Shown here piece after piece: positions 43,446 through 56,127 of a stretch of 64,000 nt of DNA. Position 1 is the first letter of the stretch. Each line of letters begins with the position of its first letter. Made by a program: the position numbers and the translations under genes. The stretch covers positions 72,218,353 to 72,282,352 of the forward strand of contig CM031616.1 of NCBI GenBank assembly GCA_018398815.1, in the 5' to 3' direction. The notes under the pieces are model-generated. The model was not told the origin of the DNA. It worked only from the letters and a program-made list of their open reading frames with translations, and searched no databases. The DNA is from Conus ventricosus (taxonomy: Eukaryota > Mollusca > Gastropoda > Neogastropoda > Conidae).

Positions 43446-44267
43446 GCTCCTCATTTTTTAATCTTTTTCGTTAACCAGAAGAACGGGTCACACAACAAAA
43501 CAAAGAGGGGAAGGGGAAAAAAATTGAAAGAAAAAAAAAGAAAGGGAAAGAACTCTGCCTTCAAATCATATTCCTATGATAAACATCATAAAAAACAAAG
43601 ACAGTCAATACGGCTCACCACCAGCGGCGACCAGAAACAAATGCCAGTAAAACAGTTTCCATAGCGCAAATGAAAGAAAAGTGGTGATGATGATGCGATC
43701 AACGCACTATATCTACAGTAACGATTTACAAAAAAAGAAATAAAAAAGAAAAAGTGACCTCTCACCTTAACCTGTATATACAGACATAAAACTGGCTATA
43801 CAACATACAGGTACAGAAGGTAGGTAGGCAGCGAAGGGGCGTGGCTTCACTGCAACTAATTACATAACAAGAGTCTTGGTCTGGGAGCCCAAACAACAAT
43901 AACATGAGCAATTAGTTCCTGTCTGGGGACAGATGCGATCAACAGCGACGGCTGGTCATGATGATGGTTCACAAACAACAATCCACACACGCACACCAAT
44001 ACTTGGCGGCAGTTTCTCTGCCTGATTAACCAAACATTGATACATTAGAAGAAGAAAAACAAACTCTCTCTCCGCATTCCATACACACCCTTGCTGTTGT
44101 GACTGATGAGCAGACACAAATGGTGATGTAAAATTCAGTATGAACATGATGTATCATCACCTATTTCAGCGGCAACAAATTGACCTCTGGACAAACGGCA
44201 ATCTCTGAGCGTTTTCTTGACAATCTTTTTTGGTTTCCGTTCTCCCCAGATTCTCTGCCCATGGCTC
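43446..44267. other. No gene; UTR-like A/T-rich sequence
   Basis: A-rich patches at 43495-43550 and 43730-43755. No motif recognised. Confidence 0.55.
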
Positions 44268-44462
44268 ACTTCTGACCGGTAGTCAATTTGTCACACAGTT
44301 TAGCTAATCAAGCGTCTTTCTGACCGGTAGTCAATTTGTCACACAGTTTAGCTAATCAAGCGTCTTTCTGAATGGTAGTCAATTTGTCACACAGTTTAGC
44401 TAATCAAGCGTCTTTCTGAACGGTAGTCAATTTGTCACACAGTTTAGCTAATCAAGCGCCTT
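44268..44462. repeat. 48-bp tandem repeat, 4 copies
   Basis: Unit tctgaccggtagtcaatttg, tcacacagtttagctaatca, agcgtctt. Copies are nearly identical. Confidence 0.95.
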
Positions 44463-46244
44463 TCCCAATCATCCATGAGCAGATCAGGATGTTGTTTGGG
44501 GTGGACTGGGGTGGGGTAGGGGGTTACACTGGTTGAGATCCCCCTCCTCCCCACCTTCCTGTCCTTTCCCACCCCCCACCCCCACCAAAAAAACAAACAA
44601 CAAAGACAAGAAAAAACAACAACCAAATACATCAAAATGAAAATGGATGTCATGTTTCATGACATACAACACAAAAATTGCATTAAATATATTCAATAAA
44701 AAAAAAGAATAAACAGATAAAAACAATGGGACAATTAAGATGTGGGTGAGGGGGGGGGGGGGGGGGGTTGCAGTGATTCAGGACCCCCTCTCCACTGTAA
44801 TCCTCACTACCTCCCCCTCCCTCTCTCTCTCTCTCATACACACACACACACTCTCTCTCTCTTTCTCTCTCTCTCTTAAGCAAAAATGAAAAAAGAGAGG
44901 TATATATAGCTAGTTACTTACACAAAAATCACCCCTAAAACATGACCATAAATAAACACACACACAATTTCTTCCAAAGGACACTGTCATATTTGTGGCT
45001 AATTTGATCAAATGGACAACTAAAAGTACACATATAAGAACAGGAACAGAAAAACAAAATAAAATAAAGAGGAGGTTGTAATGTTCACTCCTGATTTGAC
45101 ACTTGATTTGAATCTTGATTGAATGTTTCTTTTCCATTTTTGTTTGTTTGTTTGTTTTTTGCGATGGGTACATGCATACCATAAATCTCATCTCCTTTGA
45201 AAAGGCTGGCTAGCATTGAAATCACCACTGACTGGAGAGAGAGAGTGGGGGGGGGGGGGGGGGGGGGGGGGGGGGAGGTGGGAGGGTGTGTGTGTGACAA
45301 AAGACACTGAAAGGAGAGGTTAAACAAAACATTTTGGTATCAACTGCCAAAGTGCATGGTCAAATTCCACCTCAAGCTGTCACGCACAGACAACGACCAC
45401 TGTCCCATCTTTGTGGTTAGACTGCCGCCAAAACTTTGAATGCCCTGAAATGTCCTCACCGTCAACATGGTCAGCAAGGACGTTCAGCCAACTGCCCATC
45501 ACAGAAACGTCACAAACATCCCTTTGCCACATTGACATCATCTGCCATGATGTGTTGTTCCCCCCCCCCCCCCCACCCCCCTCACCCCACCCCACTGCAG
45601 CTTTCAATGGACATGGCAAGGTCAGCGAGGGATCATGAGTTGAGTTGGTCACTATCTGCTATGCACAATCCACACATACAACCATGCTTTTCTTATGAAG
45701 GGACAGGAGACAATATAAAATTAAAAAAAAGAAAAAAGAAAAAAAAAGGATAAAACTATCCATGCTGCTTAACTGAGACGAGGAATGCAATCTTTTTTTC
45801 TAATGCCAAATGCTAAAAAATGTACATGCACATTACAACCCAAAATTGGCAGTGAAAATTCTTGAAAATACAAAATTCCAATTTTCAGATCTTTGTAACC
45901 GGAACTGGCTGTTAGGAGGTTATTAATCAAAGATAAAAGTAGTTAAATTTTTTTCTCTCCATTGTTTGGATTGAATAGCTTTGTTCATAACAGTTTCTGT
46001 AGTCAACTGTTGGCTTCTGACAAACCTCCTCTCCCGATGAACCAACTGACAAACCATCTTCTCTAATCAAAGATCGCATCTTGTATGAGTAGAAGGCCAG
46101 TTTCTTGATCAAAACAACACGAATAAGCAAGCGACAACAAACAAACAATGCACCAAACCCATCTTTCATCGGGTGTCATTTTTTGGTAGCATGGCGTCTG
46201 AAGTCTATTTCTGTGGCGCTGAACATTGAACATGGATAGGATAA
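44463..46244. other. No gene recognised; homopolymer and CT tracts
   Basis: Poly-G at 44750-44767 and 45247-45275, CT at 44818-44876, poly-C at 45560-45575, A-rich at 45722-45750. A frame at 45411-45560 has no stop on either strand but no known motif. Confidence 0.55.
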
Positions 46245-46800
46245 CAGGTTTGCAGATGAAGGCGTGACATCACCGTACACAGACAGTGAATGTCAAACCA
46301 TGGTTTGCAGATGAAGGCGTGACATCACCGTACACAGACAGTGAATGTCAAACCATGGTTTGCAGATGAAGGCGTGACATCACCGTACACAGACAGTGAA
46401 CGTCAAACCATGGTTTGCAGATGAAGGTGTGACATCACCGTACACAGACAGTGAACGTCAAACCATGGTTTGCAGATGAAGGCGTGACATCACCGTACAC
46501 AGACAGTGAACGTCAAACCATGGTTTGCAGATGAAGGCGTGACATCAACGTACACAGACAGTGAACGTCAAACCATGGTTTGCAGATGAAGATGTGACAT
46601 CACCGTACACAGACAGTGAACGTCAAACCATGGTTTGCAGATGAAGGTGTGACATCACCGTACACAGACAGTGAATGTCAAACCATGGTTTGCAGATGAA
46701 GGTGTGACATCACCGTACACAGACAGTTAATGTTCAACCATGGTTTGCAGATGAAGACATGACACCACCATACACAGACAGTGAATGTTCAACCATGGCG
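46245..46800. repeat. 55-bp minisatellite, 10 copies
   Basis: Unit aaccatggtttgcagatgaa, ggcgtgacatcaccgtacac, agacagtgaacgtca. SNPs group neighbouring copies (gaatgtc at both ends, gaacgtc in the middle). Confidence 0.96.
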
Positions 46801-48402
46801 GAGAGCCAGTCTGGGCGAAGTCCTTATCTGGCGGCTGACTGTCCTAACTTGCCAAAGGTCCTTAGTTCTGAGAGTTGCCTGTCCATTTCCCTTTCCGGCA
46901 CTGCCCTGTTCCATGCTGGATGGTGTGACACAGTTCTCCCACAGCAGACACAGCCCTGGGGGTGCCCTAGGGAGCCACATGATTTGACCTCACTGAATCC
47001 CAACTGAAGTCACCGAACAGACAGCGTGAAGGGGCACAGACTTTGAGACATCTTTTTTGAGACATCTCCTTTTTTTCTTTTTCTTTTTGAATGATAATCG
47101 ATGAGGAAGAGAATGAGACTGCTGTGAAATTCCATTCTGGTCAGATGCTGCCAGACAGGATTCTACTCCAGCCTTCCTGTCATAATGCAACTCCCTCCCC
47201 CCTCTCTCTCTCTCTCTCTAGACACAGACGCCTGCAGTGTCGGTCAAGAAATCTGATCAAAACTTTCAGCGTCATCACCGTTAGTTCTACAGCACACTCA
47301 ACTTTGGGTAAGAGCTGACGACACAAACCCCATAAACAGATGCCTTTGATGGGAAACTAAAACCCAACAGATACCTCTGATTGGAAACAAACACACAAAC
47401 ACACACAAACAGATGCCTCTGAAAAAAACAACAACACACAAACGTATTTCTGACAGGAAACAAATAACCCTTTTGAAACCCCACAGACACCTCTGACAGG
47501 GAACAAACGACCCTTTTGAAACCCTACAAACAGACACCTCTGACAGGAAACAACCCTTGACTTTCCAGCCCACGACCTCCCAACTCCCAAACTGGCCCGC
47601 TGGGTGGACCATTCTGAGGGTGCGCAGGACACCCAAGGTCACAGAGAAGGTCATGCAGCAGGCACAACCCCACAATGCTGAAGCTCTGGGAAAACAGAGC
47701 AGTCCATCTGGTACAGAGCAGTCCATCTGGTACAGAGCGCTGTACAGTTCTTCTTCCTTTCTTCATAAAGCCATACTTTCTGATTTTTCTTTCTCTTTCT
47801 TTTTTTTCTTCTCCAAATCACAAAATATTGAGGAAACAACACATACTTCCTAGTGTAGGTGTGCACACGAGGAAGAAGGACACAATGGAAAATAGTTGTG
47901 ATTGGCAACAGAGTGATAATGACGGATTAATACTGCATTAATAATGTGTCAGTGAAGACTCAGTAGTCTACTCTTCCTTCTTGTTCTCTGGGACAGATCA
48001 CGGCATGGTTTACGCTGGCTCAAAACTAGCATGGGTGGAGTTTGCCACTGGTGACAGCAAACACAACACGTACAAATAAACACATTTTGTCTTATCCTGT
48101 TCAACAGCACAAATCATGTCTGATAAATAAATAAAATCGAAAACAAGCAAACAAAGCAAAGCATGCGTAAAGACAAAACAAAGAAACCACACAGATAATT
48201 GAGACACCGCTTTCTTTGTTCTCTCCCTTGCTCCTTTTGGATCTTGGTTTCCCTCCCCACCCCCCTCTTCTGAGTGAAACGTGAACAGAAACACCCATAC
48301 AAGCAAAGCCTGCGGTTGTTTTTCTCTCCCAACATTTGCTGTTGTTGTATAGCCCAGCTGACTGGGGGGTCCTTACCACAGCTATACACTGTCTGTCTGC
48401 AA
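46801..48402. other. No gene; degenerate repeat at 47350-47560
   Basis: 'cagatacctctgattggaaa' and variants recur about five times with CA-rich spacers. 'gacccttttgaaaccctac' occurs twice. 'gtccatctggtacagagca' is duplicated near 47700-47735. At 48340-48385, 'tatagcccagctgactgggg' may be a diverged third copy of the 21108-21160 piece. Confidence 0.55.
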
Positions 48403-48540
48403 CAGTCCCACAAGAGATGCAGATCTGACAAGAGATGCAACAGTCCGACAAGAGATGCAACAGTCCCACAAGAGATGCAACAGTCCCACAAGAGATGCAA
48501 CAGTCCCACAAGAGATGCAACAGCCCGACAACAGATGCAT
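48403..48540. repeat. 20-bp tandem repeat, about 7 copies
   Basis: Unit acaagagatgcaacagtccc. The first copies are shorter or variant. Confidence 0.95.
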
Positions 48541-49822
48541 AGATCCAGGTCAACATAAAACAACCGGTCTCTGAATACCAATGACAACAATGTCCGCAAC
48601 AATGTATAAATACAACAATGTATAAATACAACAGATGACCGAAGAAAAAGATACTGCGAGAAATGCCCTCCTTCCCCACCCCCCACACCCATCCCTCTCC
48701 CCAGAAAAGAGATCTTACAACAACAACAAAAAAACCCAAATCAAACCAAAAGAAAATAAAGGTGAGAGTGTAGAGGGACTGGGGGGATGGGGGCAGACAG
48801 GGAAGACAGGGAAGGACAGAGGATGGATGGGAAGCAAAGAGAGAGAGGTGGGGAGGTGAGGAAGTGGGAGGGAAGGGTTGTGGGGTTGAGATCAGGTCCT
48901 CATGATGTTGCCTTGACAACAAAACAGTCTGCAAGACAGCACTGCCAAACCAAAAACTCTTCTGCGTTTGTCTGTTGTTCTGTTAGGTCTGTTTGTTGTT
49001 TGTTTTTGTTCTTTTTTTTTTTTTCTTACATTACTGGCAGGTCATTAGTATATATTGCCACTGACAGACAAATCGTGCGGTCAGTACAATCTCCTACACT
49101 TTACGTTGGTAAACCCAGGAGGAGACACCACGAGTAACACACATAAAAGCAGATTCAACTCAAATCAAAAAGAAAGAAAAAAAGCCGAACAAAACAAATG
49201 AATACATTGTGCATGCAACCAGCAGTGCTGGACAACATTGCATCTACTTTCCTCATCTCAGAAGTTTTCTTCTTTTTGGTTTCTGTTCTTTTTTTTGGAT
49301 TTCTCTGATCCTTTTTTTGTTTTTCACTTTAGTTACACATCCATGTCATCACACTGGAAATGGTCGACTGTGAGACTGAGCATGCGTTCTACACACACAA
49401 AACATGTCACAACGACACATTTACAACCTTCTTTTCTTTTTGTTTGTTTGTTCGTGAAAACCTTAATTCACACTTAAATCTTGCCACCAAGTTTTGGGGT
49501 AATGGGGTGGGTAACTGCAATATTCTGGACCACCTGTTGGCTGCTGTGTACCCTTTGAATGATGAAGATTCTGATTTATATCACAGGACAAGAAAAAAAA
49601 AATGGAAAAAAAAGAAAAAGAATAAATCCCACCACACACACACACACACACAAACTTAATGCCTTAACTTTCAGTTTTACAAAAACTGCACTTTGACAGC
49701 AGAACGATGTAAAAACGACAAACAAACAAGAAACATACACAAAAAGAACAAAGGACAAGGTCTGTCTGAACAACGTAAAGAAGACCCTAAATACGAATGG
49801 AAGCAATGTGACTGACACGCTG
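48541..49822. other. No gene recognised
   Basis: GA-rich at 48780-48890, T-rich at 49008-49028, CA at 49635-49654. Frames lack motifs. Confidence 0.6.
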
Positions 49823-50392
49823 TGACGGTGTAGCTGTGATTCTCTTTAGGACGAGGAAAACACGAAGTACCACAGTGCTAGTGGCACTTCTGCCCATCCA
49901 TCTACCCTCTTAAGGGCCTGGTCAACGACTGACCACCGGGTTCGCTGCAGGTGGTATAGCAGAGGACGCCAAGGGAGAGGTGGAGCTCTCCTCTGAGGAA
50001 CACTGACGTGACAGGTCAGTGTCAGGCGGCACAGCCATCCTTCCAGCCATGTGGGTGACGGTCTAGCCTGTGTTGCCAGGGGATGGCTCCTGGAGATGTG
50101 GGGTGATCAGCGATGGAGCGCTGCCTGACTACAATTACGGGCCGGGGATACCATGCTCTGAGCCGGGCAGGCATGGGGGCACTCCTTACAGGGGTTGGGC
50201 TGAAAAATTGCCCTCTCAGCCGTAGTCTGCATGCACTGCCAAATCTTAGGGACTCGTGCAGTGCTCCAGTGACGTTTCATCCTGCTCCCTCTTTGAGGCG
50301 GCCTCACGCGAGCTGTGATGGTGTAGCTGTGATCCTCTCTAAGACGAGGAAAACATGAAGTACCACAGCACCAGTCACATTTCTGCCCATCC
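49823..50392 (+). other. 570-bp segment with 80-bp terminal direct repeats (TRIM-like?)
   Basis: 'tgtgacggtgtagctgtgat...cttctgcccatcca' at about 49825-49905 recurs at about 50313-50392. Both copies start TG and end CA. The interior is G/C-rich without a named motif. No clear target duplication, primer site or polypurine tract was found. Confidence 0.35.
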
Positions 50393-50710
50393 AACTGCAT
50401 CACCATCCGAGCACGAAGAAGGCCCCTTGGTGGCCCAGAAGACAGCCTTCTGGTGGGAAAAAGAGGTGAAGTACACCGACGCCCATCATAGGCCGACCAA
50501 CACCTGAATATGACCTAAAGTTCAAAAGGAACCAGAGCTCAGAGAGCAACAGACGATGGCCCCCCCCCATGGAACTTGCCCACTACTGCCAGCAACAACA
50601 GGTGCCACAGAACATGCAGACTATGTCTGCGAGTATAACTTGTCCTTAGGGGTCTCTGGCCAATGGGACGTTAATCTCGCCCATGAAGTCAAGACTGACC
50701 ACCGCCCGAC
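50393..50710. other. No feature recognised
   Basis: Unique G/C-balanced sequence; poly-C at 50560-50568. Confidence 0.5.
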
Positions 50711-50888
50711 AGAGCCATGTCCACAACGACTGACAGAACTGGCAGCCTCCATACAGCAGACTCTGATGCCTGGTTTACATCCCAATGACCATGCCAGACA
50801 GAGCCATGTCCACAACGACTGACAGAACTGGCAGCCTCCGTACAGCAGACTCTGATGCCTGGTTTAGATCCCAATGACCATGCCAGAC
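50711..50888. repeat. About 90-bp direct duplication
   Basis: 'gacagagccatgtccacaac...ccaatgaccatgcca' occurs twice with two or three SNPs. Confidence 0.94.
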
Positions 50889-51349
50889 AAACTTTGGGTC
50901 TCTCTGTGACCGCAAATTTATCTTGTCTCCTTCAGTTTTCGCACGGTGCAAATGAAACAGGTTTGCTTACACACTTTCTGTTCTGTGTTTCTTTTTCTTT
51001 TTCTTCTTTTAATGTAATTTTCTCCCTTTAATATTCAATACTATTCTTATTGTTGACGTTCCTTTAGTGCGTGTTACTACCACGTTTCTTTCGATGTCTT
51101 AAGTGCAAAGTGATGTTCAATCTAATATGTAGGCACGTGAAAACTCATACATAGCCTTTTAACTGGGTGACGAGATCCCCGCTCCCCATCCACGTCAAGA
51201 CGCAACATGCAAACCAATTATAGCTCTGAGAGTGAGACGCCACGTCAAGACGCAACATGCAAACCATATACAGCTCTGATAGTGAGACGGCCAATGCAAC
51301 CAGTCCACACCATGGTACTGAACACTGACAGGCGCTGCCAGGTGCGGTC
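50889..51349. other. Spacer with a 50-bp duplication near 51187-51285
   Basis: 'ccacgtcaagacgcaacatg' followed by 'caaaccatatacagctctga' or a near copy occurs at about 51190 and 51240. Confidence 0.6.
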
Positions 51350-52372
51350 TGACTGTCACATGCTGTGTGTCTGTTGCCGGGAGCACCCATCAGGCGCCAT
51401 CTGCACTGTCACACGCTGTGTGTCTGTTGCCGGGAGCACCCATCAGGCGCCATCTGCACTGTCACACGCTGTGTGTCTGTTGCCGACAGCACCCATCAGG
51501 CGCCATCTGCACTGTCACATGCTGTGTGTCTGTTGCCGACAGCACCCATCAGGTGCCATCTGCACTGTCACATGCTGTGTGTCTGTTGCCGACAGCACCC
51601 ATCAGGCGCCATCTGCACTGTCACACGCTGTGTGTCTGTTGCCGACAGCACCCATCAGGCGCCATCTGCACTGTCACATGCTGTGTGTCTGTTGCCGGGA
51701 GCACCCATCAGGTGCCATCTGCACTGTCACATGCTGTGTGTCTGTTGCCGACAGCACCCATCAGGCGCCATCTGCACTGTCACATGCTGTGTGTCTGTTG
51801 CCGACAGCACCCATCAGGCGCCATCTGCACTGTCACACGCTGTGTGTCTGTTGCCGACAGCACCCATCAGGCGCCATCTGCACTGTCACATGCTGTGTGT
51901 CTGTTGCCGGGAGCACCCATCAGGCGCCATCTGCACTGTCACACGCTGTGTGTCTGTTGCCGACAGCACCCATCAGGCGCCATCTGCACTGTCACACGCT
52001 GTGTGTCTGTTGCCGACAGCACCCATCAGGCGCCATCTGCACTGTCACATGCTGTGTGTCTGTTGCCGGGAGCACCCATCAGGTGCCATCTGCACTGTCA
52101 CATGCTGTGTGTCTGTTGCCGACAGCACCCATCAGGCGCCATCTGCACTGTCACGTGCTGTGTGTCTGTCGCCGGGAGCACCCATCAGGAACTATCTGCA
52201 CTGTCACACGCTGTGTGTCTGTTGCCGACAGCACCCATCAGGCGCCATCTGCACTGTCACACGCTGTGTGTCTGTCGCCGGGAGCACCCATCAGGCGCCA
52301 TCTGCACTGTCACGTGCTGTGTGTCTGTCGCCGGGAGCACCCATCAGGCGCCATCTGCACTATCACACGGCC
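51350..52372. repeat. 53-bp minisatellite, about 19 copies, open in three forward frames
   Basis: Unit gctgtgtgtctgttgccgac, agcacccatcaggcgccatc, tgcactgtcacac. Since 53 is not a multiple of 3, one 159-bp triplet of units encodes a 53-residue Cys/His/Pro-rich period (CVSVADSTHQAPSALSHAVC and so on), and every forward frame meets it. Forward frames of 426, 361 and 348 codons result. SNPs (acag/ggag, cgcc/tgcc, acac/atgc) form patterns suggesting multi-unit duplications. No start, splice or codon evidence supports a protein. Confidence 0.95.
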
Positions 52373-52604
52373 CCATCCCCCATCGGCCCCTCTGGTTTGC
52401 TTCCAATCAATGACGTGGGGTCAAGGACCAACCCTGACCTCAGTCCTTGACCCCACTAGGGAGATGAACTCATCAGTCTGTATTTAGAGTTTGAGAAAAA
52501 GGAAAGAAAGAAAGAAAGAGAAAGAAAAAAAAAAGCATGTTCTAAACAGGTGACAATTCCACATGAACATGTTCATACACACACACACACACATACACAC
52601 ACAC

Positions 52605-52662
<58 letters not shown>

Positions 52663-53807
52663 ACACACACACACACCATTTGTACTTCAGATCGATGATC
52701 AGTGACTCTTCTTTTTTTCTCTTTTTTTTCAGGGGTCAGCAAAAATGAGTTTTTGAAGTTAACAGAACAAACACTTACAAAAAAAAAAGAAAGAAAAAAA
52801 AAACGATCACAGATAAAGTGCATATGAAACCTGCTCACTACTGGGCCAGTTACAGACAAAATGTTGAGATTCTTACACATTCCGTATTGCAAAAATCTTG
52901 TGTACAAAGGATCTACACCATATATATATGTATGTATATACATATAGTACTTCTTCTGTCTTTGCAAATGAATACACCAGCATTCAAATTGTTCATACAC
53001 CAGGAATTCAAACATTTTACATGAAAAATATTAATCAATACAACATGTACATATGTATACGTGTATACAACAAAGCATAAGTTTGAAAATTATGTGCAGA
53101 AAAATTCATGATTCTTCTTCACTTCATTCAATGTACAGGATTATCCGCTACTCAGTGTAACACTAAAAATTGCCATTATTAACAATTCATTTAAATAAAT
53201 AGCAAAAACTGCATGCCAAGAAAATTATGTATACATTGAATTGAACATAAGAAAGGAGAGAATTAAAAGGATATAAAAACAATCTTAAAGATTCAAATAA
53301 AAAAAATTTAAAAAAATCGTACACCACATGATTTCACAGGAAATAAGTATGCGATGAAAATCGGTTCATATACCATACTTTGAAGAAGCAAAGACACACA
53401 CACATGTAAAACAAGAAATGAAAAAATACATTTTGTTTCCAAATGCACAAGCAATAACTGCAAGCGCTCCATTATAAATACACACCACTTTCTTCTCAGA
53501 ATGCATGCCACGTTAATTTTTTTTTTCCACCCTCTCTTCTGAATCTGTTCCGTTCAGCTGTTTGTAACGATTATCTTTCCCTTGTTGTCTTCTCCCTCCT
53601 TCACCCCCCACCCTCTTCCTCCTGCCCTGCTCCACCATTCCTTCTGTCTTCGCACTGGAGGTCATAAAGACACTGCCATGCCCCACATTCAGGCTAAAAT
53701 TAGAAGTGGACCAGCAGAGAGTTAAAAAGACAAAGGGAGAAAAAAAAAAAGAAACACACAAGAATGTTCCTTCATGAGGATTTCAGGTCTTACTGACACA
53801 GACAGGC
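52373..53807. other. A/T-rich UTR-like sequence with a CA microsatellite
   Basis: (CA)n at 52577-52676, (TA)/(TATG) near 52918-52948, A-rich at 52780-52804. The long A/T-rich stretch 52680-53520 resembles a 3' UTR but has no supporting ORF. Confidence 0.5.
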
Positions 53808-54078
53808 CCTTTGACAGCATCCAAACCAGGATACCAGCACAGTATCCTGCATCCAAACCAGGATACCAGCACGGTATCCTGCATCCAAACCAGGATACCA
53901 GCTCGGCATCCTGCATCCAAACCAGGATACCAGCACAGCATCCTGCATCCAAACCAGGATACCAGCACGGTATCCTGCATCCAAACCAGGATACCAGCAC
54001 GGTATCCTGCATCCAAACCAGGATACCAGCACGGCATCCTGCATCCAAACCAGGATACCAGCACGGTATCCTGCATCC
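53808..54078. repeat. 32-bp minisatellite, 8-9 copies
   Basis: Unit gcatccaaaccaggatacca plus gcacggtatcct. It lacks stops in several frames of both strands, so five overlapping frames of 107-172 codons exist, all artefacts. Confidence 0.97.
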
Positions 54079-54148
54079 ACACAGTTGCAAAGTGGGGCGG
54101 CTGCACGTGGAGATGTCAACCAATCTTAAAAAGTCATTAACATAACAA

Positions 54149-54428
54149 CCAACATGGACAAACCAATCACAAGACCAACGCGACACGTTTCGACCTCTTT
54201 TGTCTTCCTCAGGCAAGATACACACCGCTCGGGACAACACAAACAGAACGAGTGATCACTTATCTTTGGTGCTGAATCAACGCCATCTTCCGCCAAATTC
54301 GACAAAGATAAGTGATTGCTCCTTCTTCATTTTCGTTGTCCTGAGTGTTGTTTATCTTGCCTGCTGAAGACCTAAGAGGTCGAAACGCGTTGTGTTTTGT
54401 CTCGCGATTCGTTTTGTCCATGTTGTTC
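54149..54428. repeat. Imperfect inverted repeat, arms about 125 bp, loop about 30 bp
   Basis: The left arm (54149-54270) and the reverse complement of the right arm (54301-54428) share 'aacatggacaaa', 'cgtttcgacctctt', 'caggcaagata', 'ggacaac' and 'atcacttatctttg' in order. Each arm contains CTGAAGA or CTGAGGA, a short pairable segment, then GTCGAAACG, like the tail motif at 3067. It may be two retroelement ends in head-to-head orientation. Confidence 0.7.
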
Positions 54429-54594
54429 GGCGGAGCTATTTTAAACACTTTTTAAAGATACATCCAGACAAACAAAAATGAACCCCCCCCCCACCACCGC
54501 CACCCCTTTTTCCCATTGACACCTATAGCCTATCAGACAACATCCAAACATACATGAACACCCCCACCCCCACCCCCTCACAATCAACAACACA
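54429..54594. other. Spacer with poly-C patches
   Basis: No gene. C/A-rich runs near 54483-54500 and 54560-54580. Confidence 0.6.
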
Positions 54595-55190
54595 GGCTAT
54601 CTGACCACATGGAGACAAACCGGCCAGAGCCTCTCTGTGCCACCCCCACCCCCCTCACAATCAACAACACAGGCTATCTGACCACATGGAGACAAACCGG
54701 CCAGAGCCTCTCTGTCCAGTAAAACAGACAGGTCGCATGACCACACCCACCCAGAGAGACAGACAGGCCGCATGGCCACACCCACCCAGACAGACAGGCC
54801 GCATGACCACACCCACCCAGAGAGACAGACAGGCCGCATGACCACACCCACCCAAAGAGACAGGCAGGAACAGAACAAACCTTTACAGACAGGCCACATG
54901 ACCACACCCACCCAGAGAGACAGACAGGCTACATGACCACACCCACCCAGAGAGACAGACAGGCCACATGACCACACCCACCCAGAGAGACAGACAGGCT
55001 ACATGACCACACCTACCCAGAGAGACAGACAGGCCACATGACCACACCCACCCAGAGAGACAGACAGGCCACATGACCACACCCACCCAGACAGACAGGC
55101 CACATGACCACACCCACCCAGAGAGACAGACAGGCCACATGACCACACCCACCCAGAGAGACAGACAGGAACAGAACAAACCTTGACAGA
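54595..55190. repeat. 35-bp minisatellite, about 13 copies, with a flanking duplication
   Basis: Unit caggccacatgaccacaccc plus acccagagagacaga. At the left, 'ctgaccacatggagacaaac...ctctctgt' is duplicated (54598-54640 and 54676-54715). 'ggaacagaacaaacctt' punctuates the array twice. Confidence 0.95.
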
Positions 55191-55819
55191 CACAAAAGGA
55201 ACCACTTCCTCCAACAGCCAAAATCCCCAAGCTCTGAATCTGTTACTTTTCTCCCCCCCCCCCCCCCCCCCCTTATTTGTTTTCGCTCTTTAGAGCAGTG
55301 TTAATCAGCATTTCATTACCACAAGACTGAAACAGCTTTTTTTTTTCTTTTTTTTTTTTTTTTTTTTTTTGGTTCACCCCATCTTCTCTCTTGTGCATCA
55401 GGTATTCCAGCTATTTCAGGAGTTGCTTCGCCTTGGCAGCAGACTGGTTTGCATCTTCTGCGACATCGCTTCGGCGGCTTCTGTCCTGGTTTCTCAAAAA
55501 GTGTTTGCTGGCTACTTAGCATAGTTTTGTTATCTGTCAGCGGAATCTAACCTACTGCAACTGCCATCAAAGCAGCGGGGAATCAGTTTTCTAGAAAAAC
55601 ACCCACAGAAACAGCAGCTCAGTATTCAGGGATACAGTGATCTTGCACATAGAAGTCAATACATGTTTTCTCCAGGATAAAATAATGAAAAAAATGGGGA
55701 AAAAAACTATGCATACTTATAAACGCATGAATGCATCTGTCTATGTACATTAAACTTATTAAGTTTCAGAAAAAACTGCTGATTACACACACACACACCA
55801 CACACACACACACATACAC

Positions 55820-55852
<33 letters not shown>

Positions 55853-56127
55853 ACACACACTAAGCTGTCAAATGAAGCTCTGCAAGGTGCTATTTCAAGT
55901 CCCAATATCTGATGTAAACAAAAATAAAAGTTGGATGATCAAAAGATCGGTATGAAAAAATCTGTCAATGTCAAAAATCAAATCAAGTCAGATATAAAAA
56001 TAAATACTTACTATCAACTGAAACAGAAAACAAACAACAAAAGTTACATTATGAGCAGGGCAGCACATTGCTTATAAACAATTCTGTCCAAATTTATCTC
56101 ATGGAGATTTTTCAAAGTGGCCTATTA
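55191..56127. other. Homopolymers, short minus-strand ORF, CA microsatellite
   Basis: Poly-C at 55253-55273 and poly-T at 55338-55371. A minus-strand frame at 55370-55522 reads MLSSQQTLFEKPGQKPPKRC then basic/cysteine residues, with no known family. (CA)n lies at 55785-55860. Confidence 0.45.

Noticed and set aside
45380..45652. Stop-free stretch on both strands as a gene
   Set aside because: No motif, and the ends lie in poly-C. Only noted within the intergenic description.
46759..47007. 82-codon frame after the 55-bp array
   Set aside because: It starts inside the tandem repeat and has no recognisable domain.
51207..52487. 426-codon cysteine-rich frame that could look like a secreted toxin or cysteine-knot family
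   Set aside because: It is a 53-bp minisatellite read in three frames. There is no signal peptide, no precursor layout, and the other two frames are equally open.
53722..54240. 172-codon minus frame with WYPGLDAG repeats
   Set aside because: Product of the 32-bp minisatellite; overlapping frames on both strands are equally open.
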